Assembly: GCA_036960175.1 (NCBI GenBank)
Contig: JBALWH010000009.1
Span: forward strand, 56,029 to 120,028
Reading direction: 5' to 3'
From: Motiliproteus sp036960175
GTDB lineage: Bacteria > Pseudomonadota > Gammaproteobacteria > Pseudomonadales > Balneatricaceae
DNA length: 64,000 nucleotides
The position numbers were made by a program, and so were the translations under genes. The notes under the pieces are model-generated. The model was not told the origin of the DNA and searched no databases. It worked only from the letters and a program-made list of their open reading frames with translations. Below, in pieces: positions 52,213-61,413 of this stretch (its first letter is position 1; every line of letters begins with the position of its first letter).

Positions 52213-54132
52213 TCAGTCTTCTTTCATTGCCTCGAGTTCCAGCCAGCGTTCCATCGCCGTTTCCAAATTTGCTTCACAGACCTGCAGTTTTTCAAGCTGC
52301 TCGGTAACCAAGGTATGTTCCTGCAGATAGAAATTGTCAGCTGCTGTTTGCTGACGCAAAGCCTCTATCTGTTGCTCTAGAGACTCTATCTGCGCTGGCA
52401 TTTCATCCAGTTCACGCTGCAGTTTATAACTCAATTTTTTTGCTTTGCTGGTGGCCGACGAGGTATTAACTCCGTTGTCTGCAGTGGTATCCGACTTAGT
52501 CGACACTGGTTTATCCGTGCTTCCTACTGCCATCGCTTCAGCCAAGGTCCCACCCTGTCGAATCCAATCTTGATAACCGCCGACATATTCGTTGATACAG
52601 CCTTTGCCTTCGAATACCAAAGAGCTAGTAACCACATTGTCGAGGAATTCCCGATCGTGACTCACCAGCAGCAAGGTCCCTGGGAAATCGCAGAGAATCT
52701 CTTCAAGCAACTCCAGAGTTTCTAAGTCAAGGTCATTAGTAGGTTCGTCCATTACCAGCAAGTTCGCAGGTTTACTGAACAATCGGGCCAACAGCAAGCG
52801 GTTCCGCTCACCGCCTGAAAGGGATTTCACCTTAACGCGGGTTCGGGCAGGCGCAAACAAGAAATCATTGAGATAACTGATCAAGTGGCGTTGCTTGCCG
52901 TTGATAGTGATATGTTCTCGCCCTTCAGCAACGTTATCGATGACCGTTTTTTCAAGATCTAGCTGTTCTCGCATTTGATCGAAGTAAGCGATCTCTATTT
53001 TGGTACCCAATTCAACCGTTCCCTGGTTGGGCTGCAACTGTCCCAAAAGCAATTTCAGCAAAGTACTCTTGCCGACGCCGTTTGCGCCGATCAGACCGAT
53101 ACGATCGCCGCGGATAATTCTAAGACTGAAATCACGAACCAACAGTTCGCTGCCATAGCTGTAGTTAATGGATTTAACTTCAGTGACAAGCTTTCCAGAG
53201 CGATTTGCCTTATCCATTCCGAAACTGGCTCGACTTTGCTGGTCCCTCCGGTCAGAGCGTTCTTTACGCATAGCTTGCAACGCTCTCACACGGCCTTCAT
53301 TACGGGTTCTGCGAGCCTTAATCCCTTGGCGGATCCAGGTTTCTTCTTCCGCCAGGCGCTTGTCAAACAGCGCATTATGACGCTCTTCATCAGCCAACAT
53401 TTGTTCGCGATAGACCAGAAAACTTTTGTAGTCGCCATTCCAAGACACTAATCGTCCACGATCGAGTTCAATAACGCGGGTAGCCAAACGTTGCAGAAAA
53501 GCCCGGTCATGGGTGATAAAAATCAAGGTGCCTCTAAAATCTTTCAGTTGCTCCTCAAGCCACTGAATGGCGGCAATATCAAGATGGTTGGTAGGCTCAT
53601 CCAGCAGCAAAATTTCAGGTTCTGAAATTAATGTTCGCGCTAGTGCCACACGGCGCCTCCAGCCACCAGATAGCGCCGACATCGGTTGATCACCAGGGAG
53701 TTTAAGGCGAGTAAGAATGCGTTCAACACGCTGATCCAAATGCCAGCCATCGACAGCTTCGATACGCTCTTGTAGCTGTTCTAGCTGCTTAAACGCTTCA
53801 GGGTCATGGGATTCAGCAGCAAGCCGATCATAATCCTTAAGCATCTGCTGTATATGCCCTAAGCCACTAGCCACAACATCATAGACACGGGTCTCATCGG
53901 CGGCAGGCAGTTCCTGCTCAAGGGTGCTGACACCGATTCCTGGTTGCCGCCAGAGTTCACCGCTATCTGGCTTAAGCTCCCGACCGATTAGTTTCAACAA
54001 GGTCGATTTACCCGCCCCGTTTCGACCAATCAAAGCGATCCTTTCCGATCCATGAACGACCAAATCGGCCTTATCAAGTAAGGGATTGTCACCAAAAGCT
54101 AGAGAAACCTGATCCAGACGCAAAAGAGCCAT
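52213..54132 (-). CDS. uup: ABC-F family ATPase Uup
   Basis: The 639-residue protein has two ABC domains without membrane segments. The first has GRNGAGKST, LSGGWRRR and LLLDEPTNHLD. The second has GANGVGKST, LSGGERNRL and LVMDEPTNDLD. A C-terminal coiled coil at about 560-630 is the mark of Uup. ABC-F proteins act at the ribosome, and Uup also affects transposon excision and collision repair. ATG 54132 (GAG just before it) fits the family start MALLRL. A GTG at 54141 would add three residues. Confidence 0.93.
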   Translation of the reverse strand: MALLRLDQVSLAFGDNPLLDKADLVVHGSERIALIGRNGAGKSTLLKLIGRELKPDSGELWRQPGIGVSTLEQELPAADETRVYDVVASGLGHIQQMLKDYDRLAAESHDPEAFKQLEQLQERIEAVDGWHLDQRVERILTRLKLPGDQPMSALSGGWRRRVALARTLISEPEILLLDEPTNHLDIAAIQWLEEQLKDFRGTLIFITHDRAFLQRLATRVIELDRGRLVSWNGDYKSFLVYREQMLADEERHNALFDKRLAEEETWIRQGIKARRTRNEGRVRALQAMRKERSDRRDQQSRASFGMDKANRSGKLVTEVKSINYSYGSELLVRDFSLRIIRGDRIGLIGANGVGKSTLLKLLLGQLQPNQGTVELGTKIEIAYFDQMREQLDLEKTVIDNVAEGREHITINGKQRHLISYLNDFLFAPARTRVKVKSLSGGERNRLLLARLFSKPANLLVMDEPTNDLDLETLELLEEILCDFPGTLLLVSHDREFLDNVVTSSLVFEGKGCINEYVGGYQDWIRQGGTLAEAMAVGSTDKPVSTKSDTTADNGVNTSSATSKAKKLSYKLQRELDEMPAQIESLEQQIEALRQQTAADNFYLQEHTLVTEQLEKLQVCEANLETAMERWLELEAMKED

Positions 54133-54214
54133 AAAACTCACACTACTAAGATTGAAAGTGCGCTATTCTACCTTGAATTGAATTGGATTTGGTTGGATAT
54201 TCATGGAGGTATTG

Positions 54215-56287
54215 ATGTATAACCAGCTCAAAGAGAACTACAAGCAACACTTTATTTCCCGTTCACAATCCAAACCATGTCATGAAGCACTTTTGCTGTT
54301 TATCTTATTTTTTTTGCAGGCATGCTTTGCGACGATTGCAACCGCCAAACCAGATGCCTCAGAGATTGCTCTTTCAAAAGCCAGCACCCAAGCGGTAACC
54401 TCAGCGCTACAATCGACCTCTGATTCGACCCTGCAACAGCAGCGTCAGCTCTACCAGTCGGCGCAAAAAGCCTATGGGAAAAGAAAACATAAGCGCTTTG
54501 ATAGCATGATCTCACAGCTTAAAGATTACCCGCTATACCCTTATCTGGAATTTCAGCGCATCAGTCGAAATCCCGCCAAGATAAATAGCAAGGTGATGAT
54601 CGATTTCGCTAAAAGCTACGACAACACACCCCTAGCGCGACGTCTCAGGTCGATTTGGCTGTCATATCTGGCTAAGAAAAAGCTCTGGAACAGCTTTCTG
54701 ACCCATTATCCACAAACACAGGGGTCTACTATTCAGCAATGCCAACGGCTTCAGGCGTTGTACGAAACCGGTAAAAAACAACAGGCACTTTCAGAGGTCA
54801 AAGCGCTGTGGATAGCCCCAAAATCGCAACCTAAGAAGTGTGACCCTATATTTAGACACTGGGTTAAATCGAACCAGTTTAAAGAAGACTATGCATGGCA
54901 ACGTTTTTGGATGGCGCTAGAGCGTGGTAATCGTACACTGGCGCGCTACCTCACCCGTTTCATAAAAGCCCCCTCACTACATGAAAGCGCACAAACCGCA
55001 TTAAACTTGCACAAACTGCCTCGGAGACTGAAACAGTTAAAACTGGCAACGAATAAGCCTGGCTATACAAAAACCATCACCATCACCCTAAAAAGACTGA
55101 TCCGACCCGATCCTGAACAGGCTATGGAGCAGTGGCGAAAACGGCAACCTGAGCTCAAATTATCCGCTAAGGAAAATACAAAACTAAAACAACAACTGGG
55201 ACTTTATCTGCTAAGAAGCTACCACCCAAAAAGCAAGCTTTGGTTGGCGCAGCTGGACAAAAACCACCAAGATCAAAAACTGTCTGAGTGGCGCCTGCGC
55301 TACCATCTCAAAAACAAAGACTGGAATAGCGTTGATCAGTTGATTTCTGCCCTTCCCGATAATTTAAAAAAAGAAGGCCGTTGGCGTTATTGGCAAGCAC
55401 GGGCATGGGATCAGCAGGGCCAGGCCGCGAAAGCAAAAACGCAGCTTTCCGAACTAGCTCAGCAACGCAGCTTTTATGGCTTTCTGGCGGCGGACCTACT
55501 TCGTAGGGGCTATCAACTTAATGATCAATCCCCTCCTATAGACTCTGCGACTATGCAACAACTAGCAGTCCACTCAGGGCTGATACGCGCTCGCGAATTG
55601 AGTATTCATGACCAACCGCTCGATGCTAGGCGCGAATGGTGGCTTGCCAGCAAAGGATTTTCAAAAGCTCAGAACCATGCCGCTTCCGATCTAGCCCGGC
55701 ACTGGAACCTACCCAATCTATCCATTAAATCAACCATCAGCGCGCGTCAATGGAATAACCTAGCATTGCGCTTCCCCACCCCCTACGACAGCACTGTCAC
55801 CGAGAATTCCAAACGCTATTCTATCGACAAACAGTGGGTCTACGCTGTTACTCGGCAGGAAAGTGCTTTTGCCGCAGATGTCCGCTCGCGGGCCGGCGCT
55901 GTTGGCCTGATGCAACTGATGCCAGCAACAGCAAAACAGACTGCCCATGAAATTAACATCAAATACAGAGGTAGTTTTCAGCTAAAGGCTCCCAGTTACA
56001 ACGTCCGTTTAGGAAGCGCGTACCTAGCAAAAATGTTGAAGAGGTTTAATGACAATCGAGTTTATGCTACCGCCGCATACAACGCCGGGCCTCATCGTGT
56101 CAAACGCTGGCTCAATGAACGCGGCCAGCTACCTATTGACATCTGGATCGAGACAATCCCCTTCAATGAAACCCGTCAATATGTTCAGAATGTTCTTAGC
56201 TATGCAGTGATCTATAGCGATATTCTAGGAGAACCACTAAAGTTTTTAGCAACTAATGAATTGGCACAACTGAAAATTGGAAGATAA
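54215..56287 (+). CDS. slt: Soluble lytic murein transglycosylase
   Basis: Slt cuts glycan strands in peptidoglycan, making 1,6-anhydro ends. The 690-residue protein has a long helical superhelix domain (about 60-500) and a C-terminal lysozyme-like domain. Catalytic E549 is in TRQESAFAADVRSRAGAVG, followed by GLMQLMPATA and YNAGPHRVKRWL. ATG 54215 is chosen because GGAGG stands five bases before it; ATG 54203 overlaps that site. A signal peptide is present (LLLFILFFLQACFATIATAKP). FLQAC is not a good lipobox, so export as a soluble protein is likelier. Confidence 0.94.
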   Translation: MYNQLKENYKQHFISRSQSKPCHEALLLFILFFLQACFATIATAKPDASEIALSKASTQAVTSALQSTSDSTLQQQRQLYQSAQKAYGKRKHKRFDSMISQLKDYPLYPYLEFQRISRNPAKINSKVMIDFAKSYDNTPLARRLRSIWLSYLAKKKLWNSFLTHYPQTQGSTIQQCQRLQALYETGKKQQALSEVKALWIAPKSQPKKCDPIFRHWVKSNQFKEDYAWQRFWMALERGNRTLARYLTRFIKAPSLHESAQTALNLHKLPRRLKQLKLATNKPGYTKTITITLKRLIRPDPEQAMEQWRKRQPELKLSAKENTKLKQQLGLYLLRSYHPKSKLWLAQLDKNHQDQKLSEWRLRYHLKNKDWNSVDQLISALPDNLKKEGRWRYWQARAWDQQGQAAKAKTQLSELAQQRSFYGFLAADLLRRGYQLNDQSPPIDSATMQQLAVHSGLIRARELSIHDQPLDARREWWLASKGFSKAQNHAASDLARHWNLPNLSIKSTISARQWNNLALRFPTPYDSTVTENSKRYSIDKQWVYAVTRQESAFAADVRSRAGAVGLMQLMPATAKQTAHEINIKYRGSFQLKAPSYNVRLGSAYLAKMLKRFNDNRVYATAAYNAGPHRVKRWLNERGQLPIDIWIETIPFNETRQYVQNVLSYAVIYSDILGEPLKFLATNELAQLKIGR

Positions 56288-56318
56288 GTATTAGGCGTAT
56301 CGCGTTAAAGCAACACAA

Positions 56319-57128
56319 CTACTCCAGCACTTCGATCTTATCTCCTCGATGAATCGTTCCTTGGTTCAGGTGTATCAGATTCTGACCAAATAGCACCTTA
56401 TTGTTTATACGCCTAAATTTCGACAAAGTAGCCAATGGCTCCTTGCCCTTCGTACCGGTATGCCTGTCTACGGTGGTCATGATACAACGCTCACAGGGTT
56501 TTGCGACCTGAAAATAGACCCCGCCTATTCGAATTTTTCGCCATTGATCTTCAGCAAAAGGCGCACTTCCAGAAGCCACAACATTAGGTCTAAAACGGCT
56601 GATATCGATGGTATGTAGTAGGCGTTGATTAAGGTCATCCAATGATGCTTGAGTGGTTAACAGCAACGGAAAACCGTCAGCGAAACTCACCACATCGCCT
56701 TCTTTCGCATACTCAAGATCCACCTGCCTCTGGGTCGAATCAGGCATATAAACCAATCGTACCGAGGTTCTTAGAAAGCCACTAAACCAGTCAGCGGCCT
56801 CATTTCCAGCATCCAGGGCATCACAACAATCGTTCCAGACCTGAACCCGCCGTTGATGTGAATCAGCGGTGGGCGTAGTTAACCGAAGAGTTGGGTAGTC
56901 CTGGAGAGCAGCGGCTACTGAGAGAGTAAGGTTGTTTTCTTCAAGCAAAACGTCAACCAACGCCAAACGGGGGGTTTTACGCTGTGTAACAAACACTCCG
57001 CTATCATCAACCAGCATCCAGCGCCGATCTTGGCAAATTCCAAAGCGGTCCAACTGGGCCTGATCAATACTCAAGCCACGGGCAGATTTCAGTGGGTAGA
57101 AAAAGAGCTCACTGACTATAATAGCCAA
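56319..57128 (-). CDS. MOSC domain protein (YcbX-like)
   Basis: The 269-residue protein has a MOSC_N beta barrel at about 1-120 (ELFFYPLKSARGLSI) and a MOSC domain at about 120-265. The cofactor-binding cysteine is in CERCIMTTVDRHTGTKGKEP. MOSC proteins carry the molybdenum cofactor. E. coli YcbX reduces N-hydroxylated bases. The start is TTG at 57128 and the gene lies eight bases after cheV, so the two may be co-transcribed. No iron-sulfur ferredoxin tail is attached, unlike full YcbX. Confidence 0.88.
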   Translation of the reverse strand: MAIIVSELFFYPLKSARGLSIDQAQLDRFGICQDRRWMLVDDSGVFVTQRKTPRLALVDVLLEENNLTLSVAAALQDYPTLRLTTPTADSHQRRVQVWNDCCDALDAGNEAADWFSGFLRTSVRLVYMPDSTQRQVDLEYAKEGDVVSFADGFPLLLTTQASLDDLNQRLLHTIDISRFRPNVVASGSAPFAEDQWRKIRIGGVYFQVAKPCERCIMTTVDRHTGTKGKEPLATLSKFRRINNKVLFGQNLIHLNQGTIHRGDKIEVLE

Positions 57129-57136
57129 AGCTAGGG

Positions 57137-58075
57137 CTATCCATTGCCATAGAGTTGTCTAACACGATCCAAGACTTTACCCGCTAGCTTATCCGACTCA
57201 AATTTAGGTAGAAAATCGTCACATCCCACTTTCTGTACCATCGCCAAGTTGAAATTACCGGATAGCGAGGTATGAAGCATGATGTACATCCCCTGCATCT
57301 GGTCGTTTAGCCGTATCTCAGTGGTCAACCGATAACCATCCATTTCCGGCATTTCCGCATCAGTGATCATCATCAGAAATTTTTCTGAGACATCTATACC
57401 CTGAGCGGCGAAAGCCTTGAGCTGTTCCATTGCATCGGAGCCATTCACTGCTTCAACCACCTTAATACCCAGATGCTCCAATGTTCGGCACACCTGATCT
57501 CGAGCAGTCACGGAGTCATCGACCACCATGACTTCCTTACCCTGTGCCAAAGCATAAACATCATCGTTCATGACTTCTTCGGAAACTTCCGTAGAAGAAG
57601 GCGCTATCTCGGCTAATACTTTTTCTACGTCCACGATCTCAACCAGAGTATTGTCTTCGAGACGGGTAATGGCGGTGAGGTAATGGGCGCGCCCTGCGGT
57701 CTTAGGTGGAGGCAAAACATCGGCCCAATCCAGATTCAGTATTCTATCTACATCACTGACCAAAAACCCCTGCACAGTGCCGCTGTATTCAGACACAATC
57801 ATATGGGAATCTTCTGTGATCGTGGTAGGCCCCATACCGATGGCGGCGCTAAGATCAATCACCGGCACGGTCAATCCCCGCATATTGGTGACACCAACGA
57901 CAAACTGACTGGAATTCGGGATCGCATTCAAACGAGGCAGCTTCAAAACCTCTTTAACTTTAAATACATTTATCGCAAATAACTGCTGGCGGCCTAATCG
58001 AAACAAAAGCAATTCAAAGCGATTTTGACCGACCAAACGCGTTCTCTGATCGACTGAGTCTAGTATTCCACTCAT
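57137..58075 (-). CDS. cheV: Chemotaxis coupling protein CheV (CheW + receiver)
   Basis: The 312-residue protein has a CheW-like domain at about 15-165 (LLLFRLGRQQLFAINVFKVKEVL, GVTNMRGLTVPVIDLSAAIG) and a receiver domain at about 185-310. The phosphorylated Asp is in FLMMITDAEMPEMDGYRL. It couples receptors to CheA and may act as a phosphate sink for adaptation. ATG 58075 fits the family start MSGILDSVDQRT; a GTG at 58087 is possible. No other chemotaxis gene is adjacent; a receptor is at 7882-9516. Confidence 0.95.
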   Translation of the reverse strand: MSGILDSVDQRTRLVGQNRFELLLFRLGRQQLFAINVFKVKEVLKLPRLNAIPNSSQFVVGVTNMRGLTVPVIDLSAAIGMGPTTITEDSHMIVSEYSGTVQGFLVSDVDRILNLDWADVLPPPKTAGRAHYLTAITRLEDNTLVEIVDVEKVLAEIAPSSTEVSEEVMNDDVYALAQGKEVMVVDDSVTARDQVCRTLEHLGIKVVEAVNGSDAMEQLKAFAAQGIDVSEKFLMMITDAEMPEMDGYRLTTEIRLNDQMQGMYIMLHTSLSGNFNLAMVQKVGCDDFLPKFESDKLAGKVLDRVRQLYGNG

Positions 58076-58191
58076 TACAATCCACACCTTTTCCAGAATT
58101 TCTTATTTATCAGATACAAATCTGTAATTGTCCTGATAGCATACCCCGAATTGCCATTATTGCGTAATTCCATAAATGGATCTAAATCAAT

Positions 58192-58995
58192 ATGCCGAAT
58201 GATTTTCCACCTTTAGTTGATATAGCCGTTAATCTGACTGATAAAGCCTTTTTCAAGGATCTGGAATCCGTAATTGAACGCGCCACCGACGCCGGTATTT
58301 CGACGCTGATTGTAACCGGCACAGATCTGTCGGAAAGCGAGCAAGCTTTAAAACTTGCCAACAGTTATCCAGATATCTATTCAACTGCTGGAATTCACCC
58401 ACACTATGCCAAAGATGCGCCGAGCGATTACCTGAACATCCTCAAAGATCTTTTGAAGGAAGAAAAAGTTAAGGCCATTGGCGAAACAGGGTTAGATTTT
58501 AATCGCAATTTTTCACCTTCAGATCAGCAAATTAAAATATTCGAGCAACAATTAGAACTAGCCTGTGAAACTGGCATGCCCCTGCTTATGCACCAGCGGG
58601 ATGCCCACCCACGCTTTCGCGAGATGATACAACACTACCGTGACGATATTAGTCGTGCTGTGCTGCACTGCTTTACTGGAACCAAAGAAGAGCTGTACGA
58701 CTGCCTGGATCTGGACCTGCATATAGGCATTACAGGGTGGATCTGTGATGAGCGCAGAGGGGAGCACCTGCTACCGTTACTTAAAGACATCCCGCTAAAC
58801 CGACTGATGCTGGAAACTGATGCTCCCTACTTACTACCACGATCATTACGCCCAAAACCCAAGTCCAGACGTAATGAGCCAACATATCTACGACATATTT
58901 GTGAACAGGCGGCTTTGCATCTACCTATCAATGCTGTCGATCTAGCAAGAAGCACTACAGCAACCGCAAAAGAATTCTTTGATATCACCAGTTAA
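58192..58995 (+). CDS. tatD: TatD-type metal-dependent deoxyribonuclease
   Basis: The 267-residue barrel shows TatD motifs. The start is VDIAVNLTDKAF, the DI(A/G)VNLT form that is typical of TatD itself rather than YcfH or YjjV. AIGETGLDFNRNF, LLMHQRDAH, VLHCFTGT and MLETDAPYLLPR carry the metal-binding residues. It has 3'-5' exonuclease activity in E. coli and helps repair oxidative damage. The tatABC genes are not nearby, as is common outside Enterobacteria. A convergent DUF836 gene follows. Confidence 0.93.
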   Translation: MPNDFPPLVDIAVNLTDKAFFKDLESVIERATDAGISTLIVTGTDLSESEQALKLANSYPDIYSTAGIHPHYAKDAPSDYLNILKDLLKEEKVKAIGETGLDFNRNFSPSDQQIKIFEQQLELACETGMPLLMHQRDAHPRFREMIQHYRDDISRAVLHCFTGTKEELYDCLDLDLHIGITGWICDERRGEHLLPLLKDIPLNRLMLETDAPYLLPRSLRPKPKSRRNEPTYLRHICEQAALHLPINAVDLARSTTATAKEFFDITS

Positions 58996-59024
58996 TACCT
59001 TTGCTGCTTCGCCGAAAATTCGTA

Positions 59025-59264
59025 CTATTGATCGATAAAATCTCGCAATTTCTGCTGATCAAAAGGCCACCCCAATTCTGCTTTTGAGTCGGGGTCGGCT
59101 AACACAGGAATCCGAATACCATATAAATCCACTAAGACATCAGAGTCACTGATTTCTATGGCATCTATCTGGTACATCTCAGCGTCTAGAGTCTGCTGAA
59201 TTAACGTTATTGCTATCTCGCACAGATGACAACCTGCCGTGGTGTAGAAGAGTAAGTGTTTCAT
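59025..59264 (-). CDS. Glutaredoxin-like DUF836 protein
   Basis: The 79-residue thioredoxin-fold protein has a redox-active CxxC at C12-C15 (TTAGCHLC) and the cis-proline region YGIRIPVLADPDS. It matches the DUF836 glutaredoxin-like family. It is convergent with tatD. Probable role: thiol-disulfide exchange in the cytoplasm; the partner is unknown. Confidence 0.88.
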   Translation of the reverse strand: MKHLLFYTTAGCHLCEIAITLIQQTLDAEMYQIDAIEISDSDVLVDLYGIRIPVLADPDSKAELGWPFDQQKLRDFIDQ

Positions 59265-59319
59265 TTAACTTGATATTTCCGCAGTGCAAAAAAATGAACT
59301 AAAGAATTACTAATATTAC

Positions 59320-59342
59320 CGCCCATTGGTATATAATGGGCG
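59320..59342. promoter_or_regulatory. Palindrome over a perfect -10 element upstream of the class I phaC
   Basis: A TATAAT at 59332-59337 is the likely -10 of the PHA synthase gene. The -35 (TTACTA at 59307) is weak and badly spaced. A perfect seven-base inverted repeat CGCCCAT and ATGGGCG (59320-59326 and 59336-59342) encloses and partly overlaps the -10. A repressor or activator bound there would control the promoter. The transcription start would be near 59344, about 73 bases before the ATG. Confidence 0.4.
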
Positions 59343-59416
59343 CCAGTTTGACTGTGCGAATTGCCGCCGTCAACGCCCCTTTGATAAATGCCCGATCACC
59401 ATAGAGACCAGTGTTT

Positions 59417-61141
59417 ATGGACAACAAGGACACCAACAATACATCGCCAAATTTTTTCGCTGCGATGAATACCGAAACCCACAAAGTAATGGAGCTATTC
59501 GGCGGAAAAGTCGGTGAAGAACACCTCGATAACCTAAACAATGCCTGGTCTCAACTGCTGGACCGTCCCCACGACCCTCAAGGCTGGATCGACGCCATTT
59601 CTGAATACCAGAAAACACAGATGCAACTCTGGTCCGGTTTTTTCACTAGTACTGCAGGTACTAACAATAAGCCTGCGCCCGGTGACCGCCGTTTCAACTC
59701 AGATGAGTGGAGCGAAAGCCCAGTCTTTAATTACATCAAAGAATCTTATCTGATCGCTTCCAGCATGATGAACAAGTTGGCCTCCAGCGCCAATTTAGAT
59801 GAAAAAAAGCAGAAGAAACTAGAGTTTTACACCCAGCAATACATTGATGCTATGTCACCCAGCAACTTCGCGGCGACCAACCCAGAAGTTCTACAGCAGG
59901 CTTTAGATACCAAAGGACAAAGCCTGATCGACGGCCTTCAGAACCTGATGGGGGATATGGATAAAGGTCGTATCAGTATGACCGACGAAGAAGCCTTTAC
60001 TCTGGGTGAGAATATCGGCACTTCAAAAGGCTCCGTGGTTTTCCAAAACGAAATCATGCAGTTAATCCAGTACAACCCAAGCACCGAAAAGGTTGCTGAA
60101 CGCCCACTGCTGATCGTTCCACCGTGCATCAACAAATTTTATATCCTTGACCTGCAGGAACATAACTCTTACGTCAAGTATGCTGTCGATCAAGGCAATA
60201 CCGTATTCTTGATTTCCTGGGTTAACGCTACCCCTGCACAATCCGCCCTGTCTTGGGATGACTATGTTGAAAGTGGCGTATTTAAGGCGTTAGACGTTGC
60301 CAAGAACATTACTGGTTCTGATCGTGTCAACACTGTTGCTTGGTGTGTAGGCGGAACGATCGTCGCCAGCGCCCTGGCAGTACTTGCAGCGCGCAAAGAC
60401 AACACCGTATCCTCTGCGACCTTCCTGACCACCCTTCTTGACTTTGAAGAGCCTGGCGACCTTGGCATCTTCATCGACGAAGAACAGGTTGGTAAACTGG
60501 TTGATCAAGTTCAATCTGAAGGCATATTGAACGGCAAGAGCCTCTCCACCACTTTCAACATGCTTCGGTCAAATGATTTGATCTGGTCCTATGTAGTGAA
60601 TAACTACCTGAAAGGCCAAGCCCCTGCTCCCTTCGATATTCTCTACTGGAACAGTGATCCAACCAATCTGCCGGCCGATTTTTATTGTTACTACATCAAC
60701 AACATGTATGTAGAAAACAATCTTAAGGTACCAGGCAAGCTAACCATCTGTGGAGAGTCTATTGATCTCACCAAGATCAAGACACCTTGCTACTTCCTGT
60801 CTTGCATCGAAGATCATATCGCTCCCTGGGAAAGCACTTTCGCTGCCACTGAAATATTCAGCAACATCGAATTTGTGTTAGGTGCCAGCGGTCACATTGC
60901 CGGTGTTATCAACCCAGCTTCCAAAAACCGTCGCAACTTTTGGATCGGCGGCGAGACTGGAAAAGGCACGCAACAGTGGCTGGACAGCTCCGAGAAAGTT
61001 GACGGCAGCTGGTGGAACCACTGGAACGCATGGCTAAACAAGCGTGGCGGTAAGCAGGTGGCAGCACCAGAAATTGGCTCGAAGAAGTTCACTGCACTAG
61101 AAGCAGCTCCTGGTAGCTTTGTTAAAGAACGTATCGTTTAA
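59417..61141 (+). CDS. phaC: Class I polyhydroxyalkanoate synthase
   Basis: The 574-residue enzyme polymerises (R)-3-hydroxyacyl-CoA, usually short-chain. The N-terminal region of about 230 residues is typical of class I. The catalytic domain has C310 in AWCVGGTIV, D466 in CIEDHIAPW and H493 in ASGHIAGVINP. The lipase-like box begins with Ala where family members almost always have Gly. ATG 59417 is preferred; an in-frame GTG lies six bases earlier. No phaA, phaB or phasin gene is adjacent. A terminator follows. Confidence 0.93.
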   Translation: MDNKDTNNTSPNFFAAMNTETHKVMELFGGKVGEEHLDNLNNAWSQLLDRPHDPQGWIDAISEYQKTQMQLWSGFFTSTAGTNNKPAPGDRRFNSDEWSESPVFNYIKESYLIASSMMNKLASSANLDEKKQKKLEFYTQQYIDAMSPSNFAATNPEVLQQALDTKGQSLIDGLQNLMGDMDKGRISMTDEEAFTLGENIGTSKGSVVFQNEIMQLIQYNPSTEKVAERPLLIVPPCINKFYILDLQEHNSYVKYAVDQGNTVFLISWVNATPAQSALSWDDYVESGVFKALDVAKNITGSDRVNTVAWCVGGTIVASALAVLAARKDNTVSSATFLTTLLDFEEPGDLGIFIDEEQVGKLVDQVQSEGILNGKSLSTTFNMLRSNDLIWSYVVNNYLKGQAPAPFDILYWNSDPTNLPADFYCYYINNMYVENNLKVPGKLTICGESIDLTKIKTPCYFLSCIEDHIAPWESTFAATEIFSNIEFVLGASGHIAGVINPASKNRRNFWIGGETGKGTQQWLDSSEKVDGSWWNHWNAWLNKRGGKQVAAPEIGSKKFTALEAAPGSFVKERIV

Positions 61142-61156
61142 CAGCCACTTATGCTG

Positions 61157-61189
61157 ATAAAAAGGGTCTCTGATGAGACCCTTTTTTTA
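61157..61189 (+). terminator. Rho-independent terminator of the class I phaC
   Basis: An 11- to 12-base-pair stem (AAAAGGGTCTC with GAGACCCTTTT) with a four-base loop TGAT is followed by a T run. It starts 17 bases after the stop codon. A-runs on the left make it bidirectional, although nothing faces it. The following 220 bases to the MATE gene hold no recognisable element. Confidence 0.9.
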
Positions 61190-61413
61190 TACTCAGCTTT
61201 ATCCTCGTAGTCGCTGCCAGCCCGTTACAGTAAACTTAATCACCTACCAATCTGAGCACTCAAAAATCCTCACATAAACCAAACACCCGGCACAGCAAAG
61301 CATTTCAAAATGGCCACATCGTCAAACTAATACGGGATAGTCAAAAAACCACTCTGCCATTTCAGTTCACAGCAAAAACCAACCGTTTCTAACAATGGAT
61401 TGATCACACCTAA

